NCBI GenBank assembly: GCA_963698085.1
Contig: OY969122.1
Span: 868,001-932,000, forward strand
Direction of reading: 5' to 3'
From: VRUE01 sp963698085
GTDB taxonomy: Bacteria > Actinomycetota > Thermoleophilia > Solirubrobacterales > 70-9
Length of the DNA stretch: 64,000 nt
In this document: positions 46,412-55,900 of the stretch, piece by piece
Layout: each line of letters begins with the position of its first letter
How positions within the stretch are numbered: the first letter of the stretch is position 1
Position numbers and translations under genes: made by a program
Notes under the pieces: generated by a model
What the model was told of the DNA's origin: nothing
What the model saw: the letters and a program-made list of their open reading frames with translations, nothing else
Databases searched by the model: none

Positions 46412-48270
46412 GGGCCGCCATCTACGCGCGGTATAGCTCCGAGAATCAACGGCCCGAGAGCATCACCGATCAAGTCTCCGCTTGCAGCCGTTTCGCGGAG
46501 CAGCATGGTCACACGGTGCTTGAGGATCACGTCTATTGCGACAAAGCTCTCTCGGGGGCTCGCAAAGATCGGCCGAGCCTCAAGGCGCTTATGGACAGCG
46601 CACTTACCGGTGCCTTCGAGATGGTGCTTGTGGACGACCTCTCAAGACTTGCTCGCAATAACCAGATGATGCTCACCGTTCTCCTTGAACTCGAATTCGA
46701 GGGGGTCAAAGTCGTTGGGGTTGCCGATGGAGTCGATAGCAGCGACCAAGACGCGAAGCTCGAAATTGGAATTCGTGGACTCTTTAACGAGATCCAGCTT
46801 GAGGATCTGAAGAAGAAGACCTTACGGGGACAGTTGGGCCAGAAAGAGCGCGGTTACTTCGTGGGAGAGCGAACCTTTGGCTATAGCTCAGTTCCCATGG
46901 GTGAAATGCGCATGGATAAGGCAGGACACCTCAGGCCAGAGGGTTATGGAAGGCAGATCAACCCTGAACAGGCCGCAAATGTCTTACGGGTGTTTAGGGA
47001 ATTTGCTGATGGCAAATCGCAAACTTCCATTGTGCAAACTCTCAATCGAGAGGGAGTGCCAGGACCGTATAAAAAGGGCAACAGATGGTCACCCAGCACT
47101 CTCCACCGGATGCTTACCAACGAGAAGTACATTGGCCGATGGACTTGGAATAAGACTGGAAGTCGGCGCGACCCTAAAACGAGCCGAAAGCGTCAGTACG
47201 TTAAGCCCGAAGCCGAGTGGATCGTTCATGAGGACGAAGCACTCAGGATCGTTCCTGAAGAACTCTGGGAGAAGGTCCAGCGTCGCAAGCAGGAAACGCG
47301 CAAGACCTGGCCGGGCGGCAAAGGTCAACGAGGCTTCTCTGGTCAACGAGGCAGTAAGGAGAAGCACTACCCGACCCATCTGCTTTCGGGGGCAATGACT
47401 TGTGGCTCATGTGGAAGCACCATCGGGCAAGTCAGCGGCAAGAGCGGCGGCTATTACGGCTGCTTCGGAGCGGTTAAGCATGTCTGCGACAACAAAGTGC
47501 TGGTCCCTCGCAAGAGAGCCGAGAAGATCATCGTAGGCGCGATCTCGGAGCGCATTCAAGACGCTGAGCAGGTGCGTTACGTCCTTGAGCAGGTCGAGAA
47601 GGAGATCAGCAAGCTTCAATCGACCCTGCCGGAGGAGATGAAGATCAAGGAGGCTGAGCTTGCCTCTCAGCAACGCCGTCTGGAAAACATCGTCAACGCG
47701 ATTGCCGAAGGCCGGGACAGCAAGACCCTCGGGGATGCCCTGCTCGACACCGAGAAGCGCGTGGAAGCGCTCAGGGAGGAGGTTGAAGGGCTTCGGGCAT
47801 CTCGTGAGCGTGTCTTCAAGGTCCCGCCTGTTAAATGGATCGCAGAACGGCTCCGCAACCTCCAGGAGGTCTTGGAGGGGCGCACGGAGAAGTCAGCGCT
47901 GCTTCTGCGAGACGTTCTCGGGCCGATCCGCCTGGAACCGGTCACGGATGCCGAGAAGCCCTTCTACAGGGCCAAAACGGCGCTGGACACGCTCGCGCTC
48001 GTAGAGACCCCGCATGGGGAGCCCTCCCCGAAAGGTTCGAGCGCTTTGCGAGAGCGGAGAGGGAGGTGTCCGGTTTCAGTAGATAGGCGACACCTGTGTC
48101 GAGACATAGGAGACACCCAAAGAAGGGAGATCTCCTGTGGCAAAGGCGCGGTACCTGGTCGAGGCGCATCTGCTGGAGGGCCGCTCGGTCGCAGAGCTGG
48201 CGAAGGCCCACGGAGTGCATCGCAGCTGGATCTACAAGCTCTTGGCCCGTTACCGCGAGGGCGGCTATGA
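46408..48270 (+). CDS. large serine recombinase with IS-replaced C-terminus
   Basis: A serine integrase: the resolvase domain begins AAIYARYSSENQRPESITDQ with the catalytic Ser10, followed by LVDDLSRLARNN. The recombinase domain spans about 165-285 (GKSQTSIVQTLNREGVPGPY). The zinc ribbon is MTCGSCGSTIGQ, with a later HVCDNKV. A long coiled coil covers about 400-490. The frame runs into the left end of the IS481-type element at about codon 563, so roughly the last 58 residues are IS-encoded. The DNA-binding and catalytic parts are intact, and activity may remain. It integrates or excises the surrounding element; its att sites are not identified. Confidence 0.88.
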   Translation: MRAAIYARYSSENQRPESITDQVSACSRFAEQHGHTVLEDHVYCDKALSGARKDRPSLKALMDSALTGAFEMVLVDDLSRLARNNQMMLTVLLELEFEGVKVVGVADGVDSSDQDAKLEIGIRGLFNEIQLEDLKKKTLRGQLGQKERGYFVGERTFGYSSVPMGEMRMDKAGHLRPEGYGRQINPEQAANVLRVFREFADGKSQTSIVQTLNREGVPGPYKKGNRWSPSTLHRMLTNEKYIGRWTWNKTGSRRDPKTSRKRQYVKPEAEWIVHEDEALRIVPEELWEKVQRRKQETRKTWPGGKGQRGFSGQRGSKEKHYPTHLLSGAMTCGSCGSTIGQVSGKSGGYYGCFGAVKHVCDNKVLVPRKRAEKIIVGAISERIQDAEQVRYVLEQVEKEISKLQSTLPEEMKIKEAELASQQRRLENIVNAIAEGRDSKTLGDALLDTEKRVEALREEVEGLRASRERVFKVPPVKWIAERLRNLQEVLEGRTEKSALLLRDVLGPIRLEPVTDAEKPFYRAKTALDTLALVETPHGEPSPKGSSALRERRGRCPVSVDRRHLCRDIGDTQRREISCGKGAVPGRGASAGGPLGRRAGEGPRSASQLDLQALGPLPRGRL

Positions 48271-49342
48271 GGCGCTGGAGCCGCGCTCCAGGGCCCCACG
48301 CTCCAGTCCCAACCGCACGCCCGAGGAGATAGTGCGGGAAGTCGTGTCCCTGCGAGAGCAGCTGCTCTCGCAGGGACACGACTGCGGCGCGGAGACGATC
48401 GCCCATCACCTCGCCCGCCAGGGGATCGACGGTGTCCCCTCGGTCTCAACGATCTGGCGGATCCTACGCCGCGAGGGGCTGGTCAGTCCTCAGCCGCAAA
48501 AGCGCCCACGCTCCTCGTTGATCCGCTTCGAAGCAGAGCTGCCCAACGAGATGTGGCAGGCCGACAACACCCACTGGCAGCTGGCCGGCGGCGAGCACGT
48601 GGAGATCCTCGACATGATCGACGACCACTCCCGCCTGTTCTTGGCCTCTGTCGCCCGCCCGACCTTCAAAGCGGCCGATGTCGTGGATGTCTTTCGCGGG
48701 GCGGTCGCCCTGCACGGGGCGCCCGCCTCCTTGCTTTGTGACAACGGTGCCGTGTTCACCGCCGCCCCGCGCGGTGGCAAGGTGCTCTTGCAGCTCGAGA
48801 TGGAGCGCCTGGGCATCATCGCCAAGAACTCGCGGCCCTACCATCCCCAGACCTGCGGCAAGGTCGAGCGCCTGCACCAGACGCTGAAGCGCTACCTGGA
48901 CAAACAGCCTCCCACGAAGACCCTCGCAGAGCTGCAGGCCCAGCTCGACGCCTTCGCGCACTACTACAACACGATCAGGCCCCACCGCGCCCTGGGAGGC
49001 CGCACGCCCCTGCAGGCCTACAGCGCCCGGATAAAGGCGCGGCCGGCCTCTGGGGCCGGCCGCGAGGCCCACTTCCGCGTCCGCCACGACAGAGTCGACG
49101 GCCAGGGCAAGGTCAGCCTGCGCCACGACTCAAAGCTCCACCACATCGGCATTGGCCGCGCCCACAAGGGGAGGGCGGTCAAGCTGCTGATCGCCGATCG
49201 CGACATTCGCGTCCTCGACTCACGAACGGGCGAGTTGATCCGGCGGCTCACTCTCGATCCGAGCCGCGACTACCAGCCGGTCGGAGGGTGCTGAGGGGTG
49301 TCTACTATGACGCGCGACATCTGTCTCCGATGTCGCGACACA
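48095..49342. mobile_element. IS481-family insertion sequence (1248 bp)
   Basis: The ends are imperfect inverted repeats: TGTGTCGAGACATAGGAGAC at the left and, reversed, TGTGTCGCGACATCGGAGAC at the right (two differences in 20). One transposase gene fills the space. I see no clear target duplication, which suggests a later rearrangement or an old insertion. The left flank contains a GGTGTC...GACACC pair that might be a remnant of another IS end. Confidence 0.82.
48137..49294 (+). CDS. IS481-family transposase
   Basis: A 385-residue DDE transposase. The N-terminal helix-turn-helix is GRSVAELAKAHGVHRSWIYK. The rve core has Asp in EMWQADNTHWQLA, Asp in ASLLCDNGAVFT and Glu in QTCGKVERLHQTLKRYL. 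The start is a GTG with a GGGAGA site. The length and the full DDE triad indicate an active enzyme. The gene's first part is also read in another frame by the recombinase fusion. Confidence 0.94.
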   Translation: MAKARYLVEAHLLEGRSVAELAKAHGVHRSWIYKLLARYREGGYEALEPRSRAPRSSPNRTPEEIVREVVSLREQLLSQGHDCGAETIAHHLARQGIDGVPSVSTIWRILRREGLVSPQPQKRPRSSLIRFEAELPNEMWQADNTHWQLAGGEHVEILDMIDDHSRLFLASVARPTFKAADVVDVFRGAVALHGAPASLLCDNGAVFTAAPRGGKVLLQLEMERLGIIAKNSRPYHPQTCGKVERLHQTLKRYLDKQPPTKTLAELQAQLDAFAHYYNTIRPHRALGGRTPLQAYSARIKARPASGAGREAHFRVRHDRVDGQGKVSLRHDSKLHHIGIGRAHKGRAVKLLIADRDIRVLDSRTGELIRRLTLDPSRDYQPVGGC

Positions 49343-49420
49343 TCACAAGAGCGGGCTTGATGAGACGGTATTCGAACCCCGAAGTCAAGGACCGCCTTTC
49401 TCGGCTTGACCTTGGCTAAT

Positions 49421-49669
49421 TCACCGCTGGGGCGGGGCGTCCTCGTCCGGCTCCGCATTGTCGCCAGGGGCGAGGGTCGCCACTAGCACCCCGTAGTGAT
49501 AGGTCACCCGCGTCAACGGCTCGTCAAGCGCTTCGGCCAGCTCCGGCAGGTCCATCGGGCACTGATCCAGCATCGCCGCCATGCGCGCCCGCAGCGGGTG
49601 CTCTAACACGTAGGCTGGCCACGGACCGGTTAAGTCCGGTGTGTCGTCGTCCTGTGTTCCAGACGCCAT
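49421..49669 (-). CDS. ArsR-like winged-helix protein
   Basis: An 82-residue acidic protein with a winged-helix core, AYVLEHPLRARMAAMLDQCP, then DLPELAEALDEPLTRVTYHY, as in ArsR/DUF5937-type regulators. No metal-binding cysteine pair is seen except a single Cys. It starts beside a TTGTCTC-type sequence but no promoter can be assigned. Target unknown. Confidence 0.65.
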   Translation of the reverse strand: MASGTQDDDTPDLTGPWPAYVLEHPLRARMAAMLDQCPMDLPELAEALDEPLTRVTYHYGVLVATLAPGDNAEPDEDAPPQR

Positions 49670-49774
49670 CGGCTACCTCACTCCCGCTCTCGAAGGTTCT
49701 TGTCTCACTCAGTTCCCGCCTAACGCTTTGCATTTTCTGAGCAGACTATCGGGCAGTGTGGCGTGAAGGTTCAA

Positions 49775-50692
49775 TCAGCGGCGGGCGGCCGTCTGGCGGC
49801 GGGGCACCAGGTATGGGTACACCTTCTGAACGCTCCAGTCGTAGCAGCGGGGCTGGAGCCTCCGCGCGCGTTTGCGGTCTCGCCGCCGGAGCTTCGGATC
49901 GCGCCTGATCCGCTTGCTGCGGATAACGAGCCGTTCGACTTGTCTCAGGCAGCCGAGCCGGGGGGTCTTGACGCGCCACTTTACGTCGATCGGGTTTCCG
50001 CCGAACCGCACGCCTTCGGTAGCAAAAATGGAAAAGAGGGTCACGTAGCAGTCTGCGTACTCTCGGCAAATCTGTTTGACCGTGTCGACGGCGACGCTCA
50101 TGGAGGCCGTGCCGGGTCCTGGGCTGATTTCAGTCGGCACCCAGTCCTCGGTCAGGTCTTTTTCCATGAAGTCGGGCTCGAAAGCGGTGAACGTAAGTAG
50201 CTGGCTAACCGTCACGGCCCGTCTCGCCGTGAGGCTGAACGAGGCGACATAGCGTTCGCCTACGCGTTGAAGCGTGCCCTCGCCGAACAGCGCCGTCGCC
50301 TGCACGGGGAGGTTCGGGAAGGTCGCGGTGAAGGAGTACAGGAAGCCAGGCCCCTGCCCCACCTGGGCGTAGACCTCCAGTGAGGTCGTGCCATCACTCG
50401 CAATCGGCTGGAGGGCCGTCTGCCAAACGCTCATTCCATCGGGAGGCCCAGCGGCAACCCGTTCCGCCCAGCCTCCGAACCCATACGGAGAGCCTTCGAT
50501 CCTCACGGAGTCGGCCGCCGAATCCACTGCAACTTGAATGACTTGCGGCGGCTGGTATGGACTCGCCGCCGTCGCTTCCGTGAGCAGGCAGATTTTGCCA
50601 TCCGACGAGCACTGTTCGGCTGATGCAGCTCCGGCGAGCCAGGCGCTGAGGATCAGGGCTAGCGCTCCGGCCAGCGCGACTTGCCGCCGCAT
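49775..50692 (-). CDS. secreted protein with basic C-terminal tail
   Basis: A 305-residue protein with a signal peptide (MRRQVALAGALALILSAWLA, cut near AASAE), a beta-rich middle and a C-terminal region that is strongly basic (RSKRIRRDPKLRRRDRKRAR, about 262-281). Cysteines at the start of the mature form (QCSSDGKICL) may pair. The ATG overlaps the stop of the previous secreted gene (TGATG), so both are made together. No family is recognised. Confidence 0.6.
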   Translation of the reverse strand: MRRQVALAGALALILSAWLAGAASAEQCSSDGKICLLTEATAASPYQPPQVIQVAVDSAADSVRIEGSPYGFGGWAERVAAGPPDGMSVWQTALQPIASDGTTSLEVYAQVGQGPGFLYSFTATFPNLPVQATALFGEGTLQRVGERYVASFSLTARRAVTVSQLLTFTAFEPDFMEKDLTEDWVPTEISPGPGTASMSVAVDTVKQICREYADCYVTLFSIFATEGVRFGGNPIDVKWRVKTPRLGCLRQVERLVIRSKRIRRDPKLRRRDRKRARRLQPRCYDWSVQKVYPYLVPRRQTAARR

Positions 50693-51429
50693 CACCCGCC
50701 CCGTTTCGTGCAGCGCTGCGGCCCGGCTTCCGACACGTCGCCGTCCGCGAACGCGAGCGTGACTTGGTTGCTGAGCGTGCCGCTTGAGCACCGCCCGCTC
50801 AGGTAGCTGTGCTGTTCGCCCTCGTCGTGCCAGGTCCGGCCGAGCCGGAACCGGAACGAGACGGTCGAGCCGAGGCCTGGACTCATCCGAATATCGAGCC
50901 TGCGACCGCTCCCAATCGAGACAATCGAAGGAACCTCACCAGGAGCCGGATGCAGGGCGTAGCTGAACATCAACACGCCACCTTTGCCGTTGAAGAAAAG
51001 CACGCCGGAGTGCCGCTCGGACGGCGGAATCGGGGAGCCTTCGGGAAAGCGGAACGCTTGGTCCACCGTGCCGCTGCCGATCAACGCCTGCCCGCAGACT
51101 TTCCGCGCATACGAAACGGGTGCCCCGTTGTTCAGCTTGCCCAACGGACAGATCGGCAGGCCCCTGGTATCGACCGCGAGCTGCCGGTCGAGCAGAAAGC
51201 TCATCGAGCGAAGCGGACTCGGCACCGTGGGATCGGGGCGGGTGAAGGTCCCCGCGACCGTGAGCGTGACCGGAGCGCCACCCTGCGCGGGCAGGCGCGT
51301 CGGCGAAACGGTGGCCGTGACCGTGGCGGTGAGGTCTGGTTTGGTGACCGTGATGGCCCCGGTGCTTCCGGCTGCGATCAGCCCGATCACCATCAACGCG
51401 GCCACCGATAGTGCGCCAGTTCGCTTCAA
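50692..51429 (-). CDS. secreted protein of a Solirubrobacter-type family
   Basis: A 245-residue exported protein: a signal peptide (MKRTGALSVAALMVIGLIAA), then SPTRLPAQGGAPVTLTVAGT in a beta-sandwich-like N-terminal part, four to five cysteines (GLPICPLGKL, KVCGQALIGSG, SGRCSSG, PQRCTK) and a FNGKGG loop. I recall similar extracellular proteins in Solirubrobacterales. Function unknown. First gene of a two-gene unit with the basic-tail protein; it is divergent from an XRE gene. Confidence 0.62.
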   Translation of the reverse strand: MKRTGALSVAALMVIGLIAAGSTGAITVTKPDLTATVTATVSPTRLPAQGGAPVTLTVAGTFTRPDPTVPSPLRSMSFLLDRQLAVDTRGLPICPLGKLNNGAPVSYARKVCGQALIGSGTVDQAFRFPEGSPIPPSERHSGVLFFNGKGGVLMFSYALHPAPGEVPSIVSIGSGRRLDIRMSPGLGSTVSFRFRLGRTWHDEGEQHSYLSGRCSSGTLSNQVTLAFADGDVSEAGPQRCTKRGG

Positions 51430-51536
51430 GTTGTTACCCCCTGTCTGTCTGTGTGGGTTCGGTACGTCTTGGGCCTCTTAGGCCGGGGTACTTTAGACCG
51501 TGGAGCAAAAGGCCGCAACCAGGAAGGCTGCCGCAG

Positions 51537-51785
51537 ATGGCGCGCACGCATTCCCAAGCCTTCGGCGACGTCCTCAGGCGGCTCCGCAAAGAGCAGGGCG
51601 ACATGAGCCAGGAAGCCGCCGCCTTGGCCTGCCGAATCGACCGGGCGTACTTCGGCAAGATCGAGCGTGGGGAGAAGAACCCGACGCTTGAAATGATCTG
51701 GAAGATCGCCGACGGCTTCCAGATCAAGCCGTCGGCTCTGCTCGCCCGCGCTGAGCGGTTGCTGGACGACGCCAGAGTCGAGTGA
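51537..51785 (+). CDS. XRE-family regulator
   Basis: An 82-residue protein: AFGDVLRRLRKEQGDMSQEA, then ACRIDRAYFGKIERGEKNPT, then EMIWKIADGFQIKPSALLAR. A complete Cro/C1 helix-turn-helix domain. I start at the ATG before ARTHSQ; upstream frame codons are out of context. Divergent from the secreted pair, so it may regulate it. Confidence 0.82.
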   Translation: MARTHSQAFGDVLRRLRKEQGDMSQEAAALACRIDRAYFGKIERGEKNPTLEMIWKIADGFQIKPSALLARAERLLDDARVE

Positions 51786-51973
51786 AAACCTACGCAGCCG
51801 CTGTCACGCGATCCGCTTGTGGGGTAGCGATCAACCATGGCGGCGCATCGAACCCGATCCAGCGGAACCTGTCTATCCGCCGTTCGGCGGAACTCAGGGC
51901 GAAAGGCGATGAATCCGTACGCATATCTGCGGTGGACCGGCGAGCGGGGCAAGCGGTCAGTCGGTAGCGACTG

Positions 51974-52870
51974 CTATCCGGTGGGCAAGGAGGACGAGTC
52001 GGAGGGGTCAGCGGCTGGTTGCTTCCCCGGAACACGCTCGTCGGGAACCAGCCTCTCGACTACGGCCAGGACGGCCAGTTCGGTGCGGTTGCGCGTACCG
52101 GTCTTTTCCAGCGCGCTCTTGACGTGGGACTGGATCGTCCGGGGCGAGAGGAAGAGTCGGACCGCGATCTCGTCGTTGGTGGCACCGCCCGCGACGAGCT
52201 GGACGACCTCGACCTCGCGCACGGTCAGCCGGTCGGTCAGCCGGTCGGCCGTTACCTCCGGAGATGATTCGCGGGAGCTATCCGGTGCCGGGTGGTCGGC
52301 ACCGCTACCCACGACCTGGTTGATCCGGGCGACGTAGCCGCCGAGCCAACGCACGGGGGCGGCGAAGAAGTAGGCGGCGAGTAGGTAGCCCCCGGTGTTG
52401 GCGATGATCGAGTCGGCATCGTTGAGCGCCTTCAGCTCCTCCCAGGAATAGCCGTTGATGGCGAGGCCCGCCACGTAGCCTGCGGCAAGCAGGGCGGCGC
52501 AGAAGAATGACCACCGCAGGCCGCCGACTACGGCGGCCAGGGCGATGGCGGTGTAGCTCGCCAGGTAGTACGAGCTGCGCCAGCCGCCATCAAGCCAGAG
52601 CACGGCGATGGAGAGCGCTACGAAGCCGAGGAGCCACTCGGGATGCTGGCGCAGGAACACGAACAGCGTCCGGCGGCGAGCGAAGGCGGCAAGCGACACG
52701 GCGGCGAGGACGGCTCCGAGTCCGAGGCTCAGGCCGGCATGGTCGTTGAAGCCGTTGAAGGGCGCGATCACCATGCCCCAGAGCGCCGTGCCCACGGCGA
52801 AGCCGACCGCCGCTGTAAACAGCGAGCGATACAGGCGCTCCGTTGCCTCGACCAGACCGACCGGGTTCAT
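51974..52870 (-). CDS. membrane-bound LuxR-type transcription regulator
   Basis: The 298-residue protein has six hydrophobic helices (about residues 15-185), then a cytoplasmic linker and a C-terminal LuxR helix-turn-helix: LTVREVEVVQLVAGGATNDE, then IAVRLFLSPRTIQSHVKSAL, which is full. It may sense a membrane or lipophilic signal directly. The start is MNPVGLVEATERL, after which the helices begin. It is divergent from the large secreted protein gene 117 nt away, which it may control. Confidence 0.82.
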   Translation of the reverse strand: MNPVGLVEATERLYRSLFTAAVGFAVGTALWGMVIAPFNGFNDHAGLSLGLGAVLAAVSLAAFARRRTLFVFLRQHPEWLLGFVALSIAVLWLDGGWRSSYYLASYTAIALAAVVGGLRWSFFCAALLAAGYVAGLAINGYSWEELKALNDADSIIANTGGYLLAAYFFAAPVRWLGGYVARINQVVGSGADHPAPDSSRESSPEVTADRLTDRLTVREVEVVQLVAGGATNDEIAVRLFLSPRTIQSHVKSALEKTGTRNRTELAVLAVVERLVPDERVPGKQPAADPSDSSSLPTG

Positions 52871-52987
52871 CCGCTCTCCCGCTTCGCGAAGAAGTGGCGA
52901 GACCCTACCCAGCCAGGGCAAGCGCTTGGGGCAATTCCGCCATTTGGCGGATGTGTGGGAGATTGAAACCTGGTTCTATCTGGTGCG

Positions 52988-55900
52988 ATGAAACGTCGCC
53001 ACCGTCCCCTGGATTCTCGGAGGTCGAGGAGGGCACGCTGGATGATCGGAGCGTTTCTTGCACTGATAGCTGCGGGAATACTCGCCCCATCCGCGGTCGG
53101 CGCCTCCGGCGAGCTTGACCCCAGCTTTGGGGACGGCGGGAGGGTTCGCACCCCAGTCGACCACATCTCCTTTGCCTACGCGATTGGCCGACAGAGCACC
53201 GGCAAGCTCATCGCGGCCGGATGCAGTGCCGGCAGCGAGCCAGGCTCCCAGGCCTTTCGGTTCACGATCGCTCGCTACACGGCGAGCGGAACCCTCGATC
53301 CCAGCTTCGGCGAAAACGGGGTCACGATCCTGTCGTTTCCTGGTGACACTGGAACGGCCTGCATTGAAGACCTCGCGATCCGCCCGGACGACTCGATTTT
53401 GCTTGCGGGCAGGGCGCTAGTTAGTTCGGGAAATAACCAGGACTTCGCCATCGCTCAGCTCACCCCCACTGGACAGCTTGACGGCAACTTCGGGACAGAT
53501 GGACGCCTCACGCTCCATCCGGGGAATCCGGAATATCACGTGGAGGCAACCGCCATCACTCTTGATCCGGCCGGGCGAGCGATTGTCGCCGGAAATGCGT
53601 TGACCGACCACGGCGACAGCCAGCTCGATGTTCCGAGCTTTGCCGCCGTGCGGATTGAGCCGGACGGAACGCTCGACACGAGCTTCGGCGATAACGGTGA
53701 GGTCGTAATCGAGATGACCGAAACGGCTCCCCAAGGCATCGCCGTCGGCTCTCGCGTGGCCGATGTTGTCCGCTACGGTGACGGCAAGATCGTCCTGGTC
53801 GGCTCGGCCTACGACGACTGGGCGGGCGATGACGACAGCCAGTACCGCTCTCGACTAGCAGCTGCTCGCCTCACCAGCGGCGGACAACTTGACTCGAGCT
53901 TCTCCGGGGACGGCACCCTGGTAACGCCAGTTCGCGGACTCAAGGACCACGCGATGGGAAGAGCGGCTGCGCTGACCCCGGATGGGAAACTCACGGTCGC
54001 GCTTAGTTATTTCGAGCACATATTCGCAGAATCGTACAGTGGCCCTCACGCTATGGTCGCAAGGTTTGAACAGAGTGGCGATCTGCATTTGGGCTTCGGA
54101 ACGGAAGGTAGCACGCTGGTCGGGTTTGGCTCGGGTGGCGAGTCCACCCCCTACGCGCTTGACTACCAAGCAGACGGCAAGCTGGTCGTCGCTGGAGTTG
54201 CCGACCCACCAGAACACTCCCTGCCACGCTTCGGCCTAGCGCGGCTAACCGCGACTGGTGAGCCTGATCCTGGCTTTGGAACCGACGGCCTGATCGAAGG
54301 GCCACCGTTCGTACCCGGCGATCCGTGGCCGGTCGCGTATGCCTATGACCTGCTTCTGGAGCCGTCGGGCAATATCGTCCTGGCGGGTTTTGCGGACGGT
54401 CCTTTTCCCCCCGAGCCGTCCCACTTCGCGCTGGTGCGCTACCTGGGCGACACGCCGCCTCCGCCACCCCCACCCCCACCGCAGACGTATGTAGCGCTTG
54501 GCGACTCGTACTCATCAGGCTTTGGCGCGGGCGATTACGCACCCGGCACGAACAGAGACAGCACGACATACCCCAACAACGACTGCCAGCGTTCCGCTAA
54601 CGCGTTTGGCCCAATCGTGGCGGGCGCGCTTGAAATGCCCTTGGTCTTCAAGGCGTGTCAGGGGGCCGTGACGCGCGATCTGCTGTTTCCCAGCAATCAT
54701 CCCTGGGCTGAGGGAGAGAGTGCCCAGGTCGATCATCTTCTTGGTCTTGACGTCGGGCTTGTGACGTTCTCGATCGGCGGGAACGATGTCGGCTTTGCCA
54801 AAGCGATAGAGGACTGCATAATTCTCGATTCAAAAAAACCGCTCGGTACTTGTAGCAGTGTCAATAGTCTGACCGAGCCGGTTTACGAAGCTCTTAAACG
54901 GCTCGATACTCCGGGAGACAATTCACAGCAAGTCGTTCCGTATGACGAGCTTTTCAAGAAAACTCGCGAGCACACGCCCATCGGAGTCGCGGTTGGCTAC
55001 CCTGAGTTCTTTGCCGAGAAGGGTATAGGTGGTCTACTGGATCGCTGCAACGGCGTGAAGGTGGTAGATCAGCAGTGGGCCGTACAACAGATAAAGCGAA
55101 TCAATGCCATTGTTCAGCGCAACGCCCTCCGTAACGGGTTCCAGTTCGTCGATCCATCACCTTACTTCGATGGTCACGAGCTTTGCTCGGACGACGAGTG
55201 GTTCTTTCCTGCTCTCCGCTCGATCGTCCCGCTCGAACTGCACCCTGCGGCGTTTCACCCGACTCCGGCAGGCCAGCAAGCAATTGCCGAAGCCGTACTC
55301 GATGTGCTTCAGGATGATCCAAGCCCGCCTGGCCTGAGCTTCATGATCACCGATGGCGAAACTGTCTCGCATCAGTTCTCTGTTCCTTCTGGCAAGGCGC
55401 GCCTGACGATCTCAACGAAATGGCCAGGAAGCGACGTGCTGACCTCCCTGACCTCACCTTCCGACCAGACATACACCCGAAGCGACCCAGGCTCCAGTGC
55501 GTACCACAGCTACGGACCGACCTGGGAACAGTTCGAGATTGCCGATCCTGAACCCGGCCAGTGGCGCGTAGAACTTTATGGAGCTGATCTGCCGCCCAGC
55601 GGCGAGTCGGTCAACCTGTCAACCAAAGTTGAGAACCCGCCGAATGTTCCACCGAACGCCGACATTACCTCTAGTCGCAATGGCGCTTCCCTTGTGCTCG
55701 ACGCCAGCCAATCTACCGATACCGATGGACAGATCAACTCATATGACTGGTACGTCACGTCACCCACCGAGGAATCAACTGCTATCGGTCCCACGCTCTC
55801 CTTGCCCGCCGAAGTGGCGGAAGGACGCACCGTGACGCTCATGGCTACTGACGACCAGGGGGCTACGGATTTCGCCAATGTAATTCTGGCGGCTATGTCT

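Noticed and set aside
47835..48086. An alternative end of the recombinase in the other forward frame
   Set aside because: It would need a frameshift for which no slippery site is seen; the main frame keeps the coiled-coil pattern up to the IS border.
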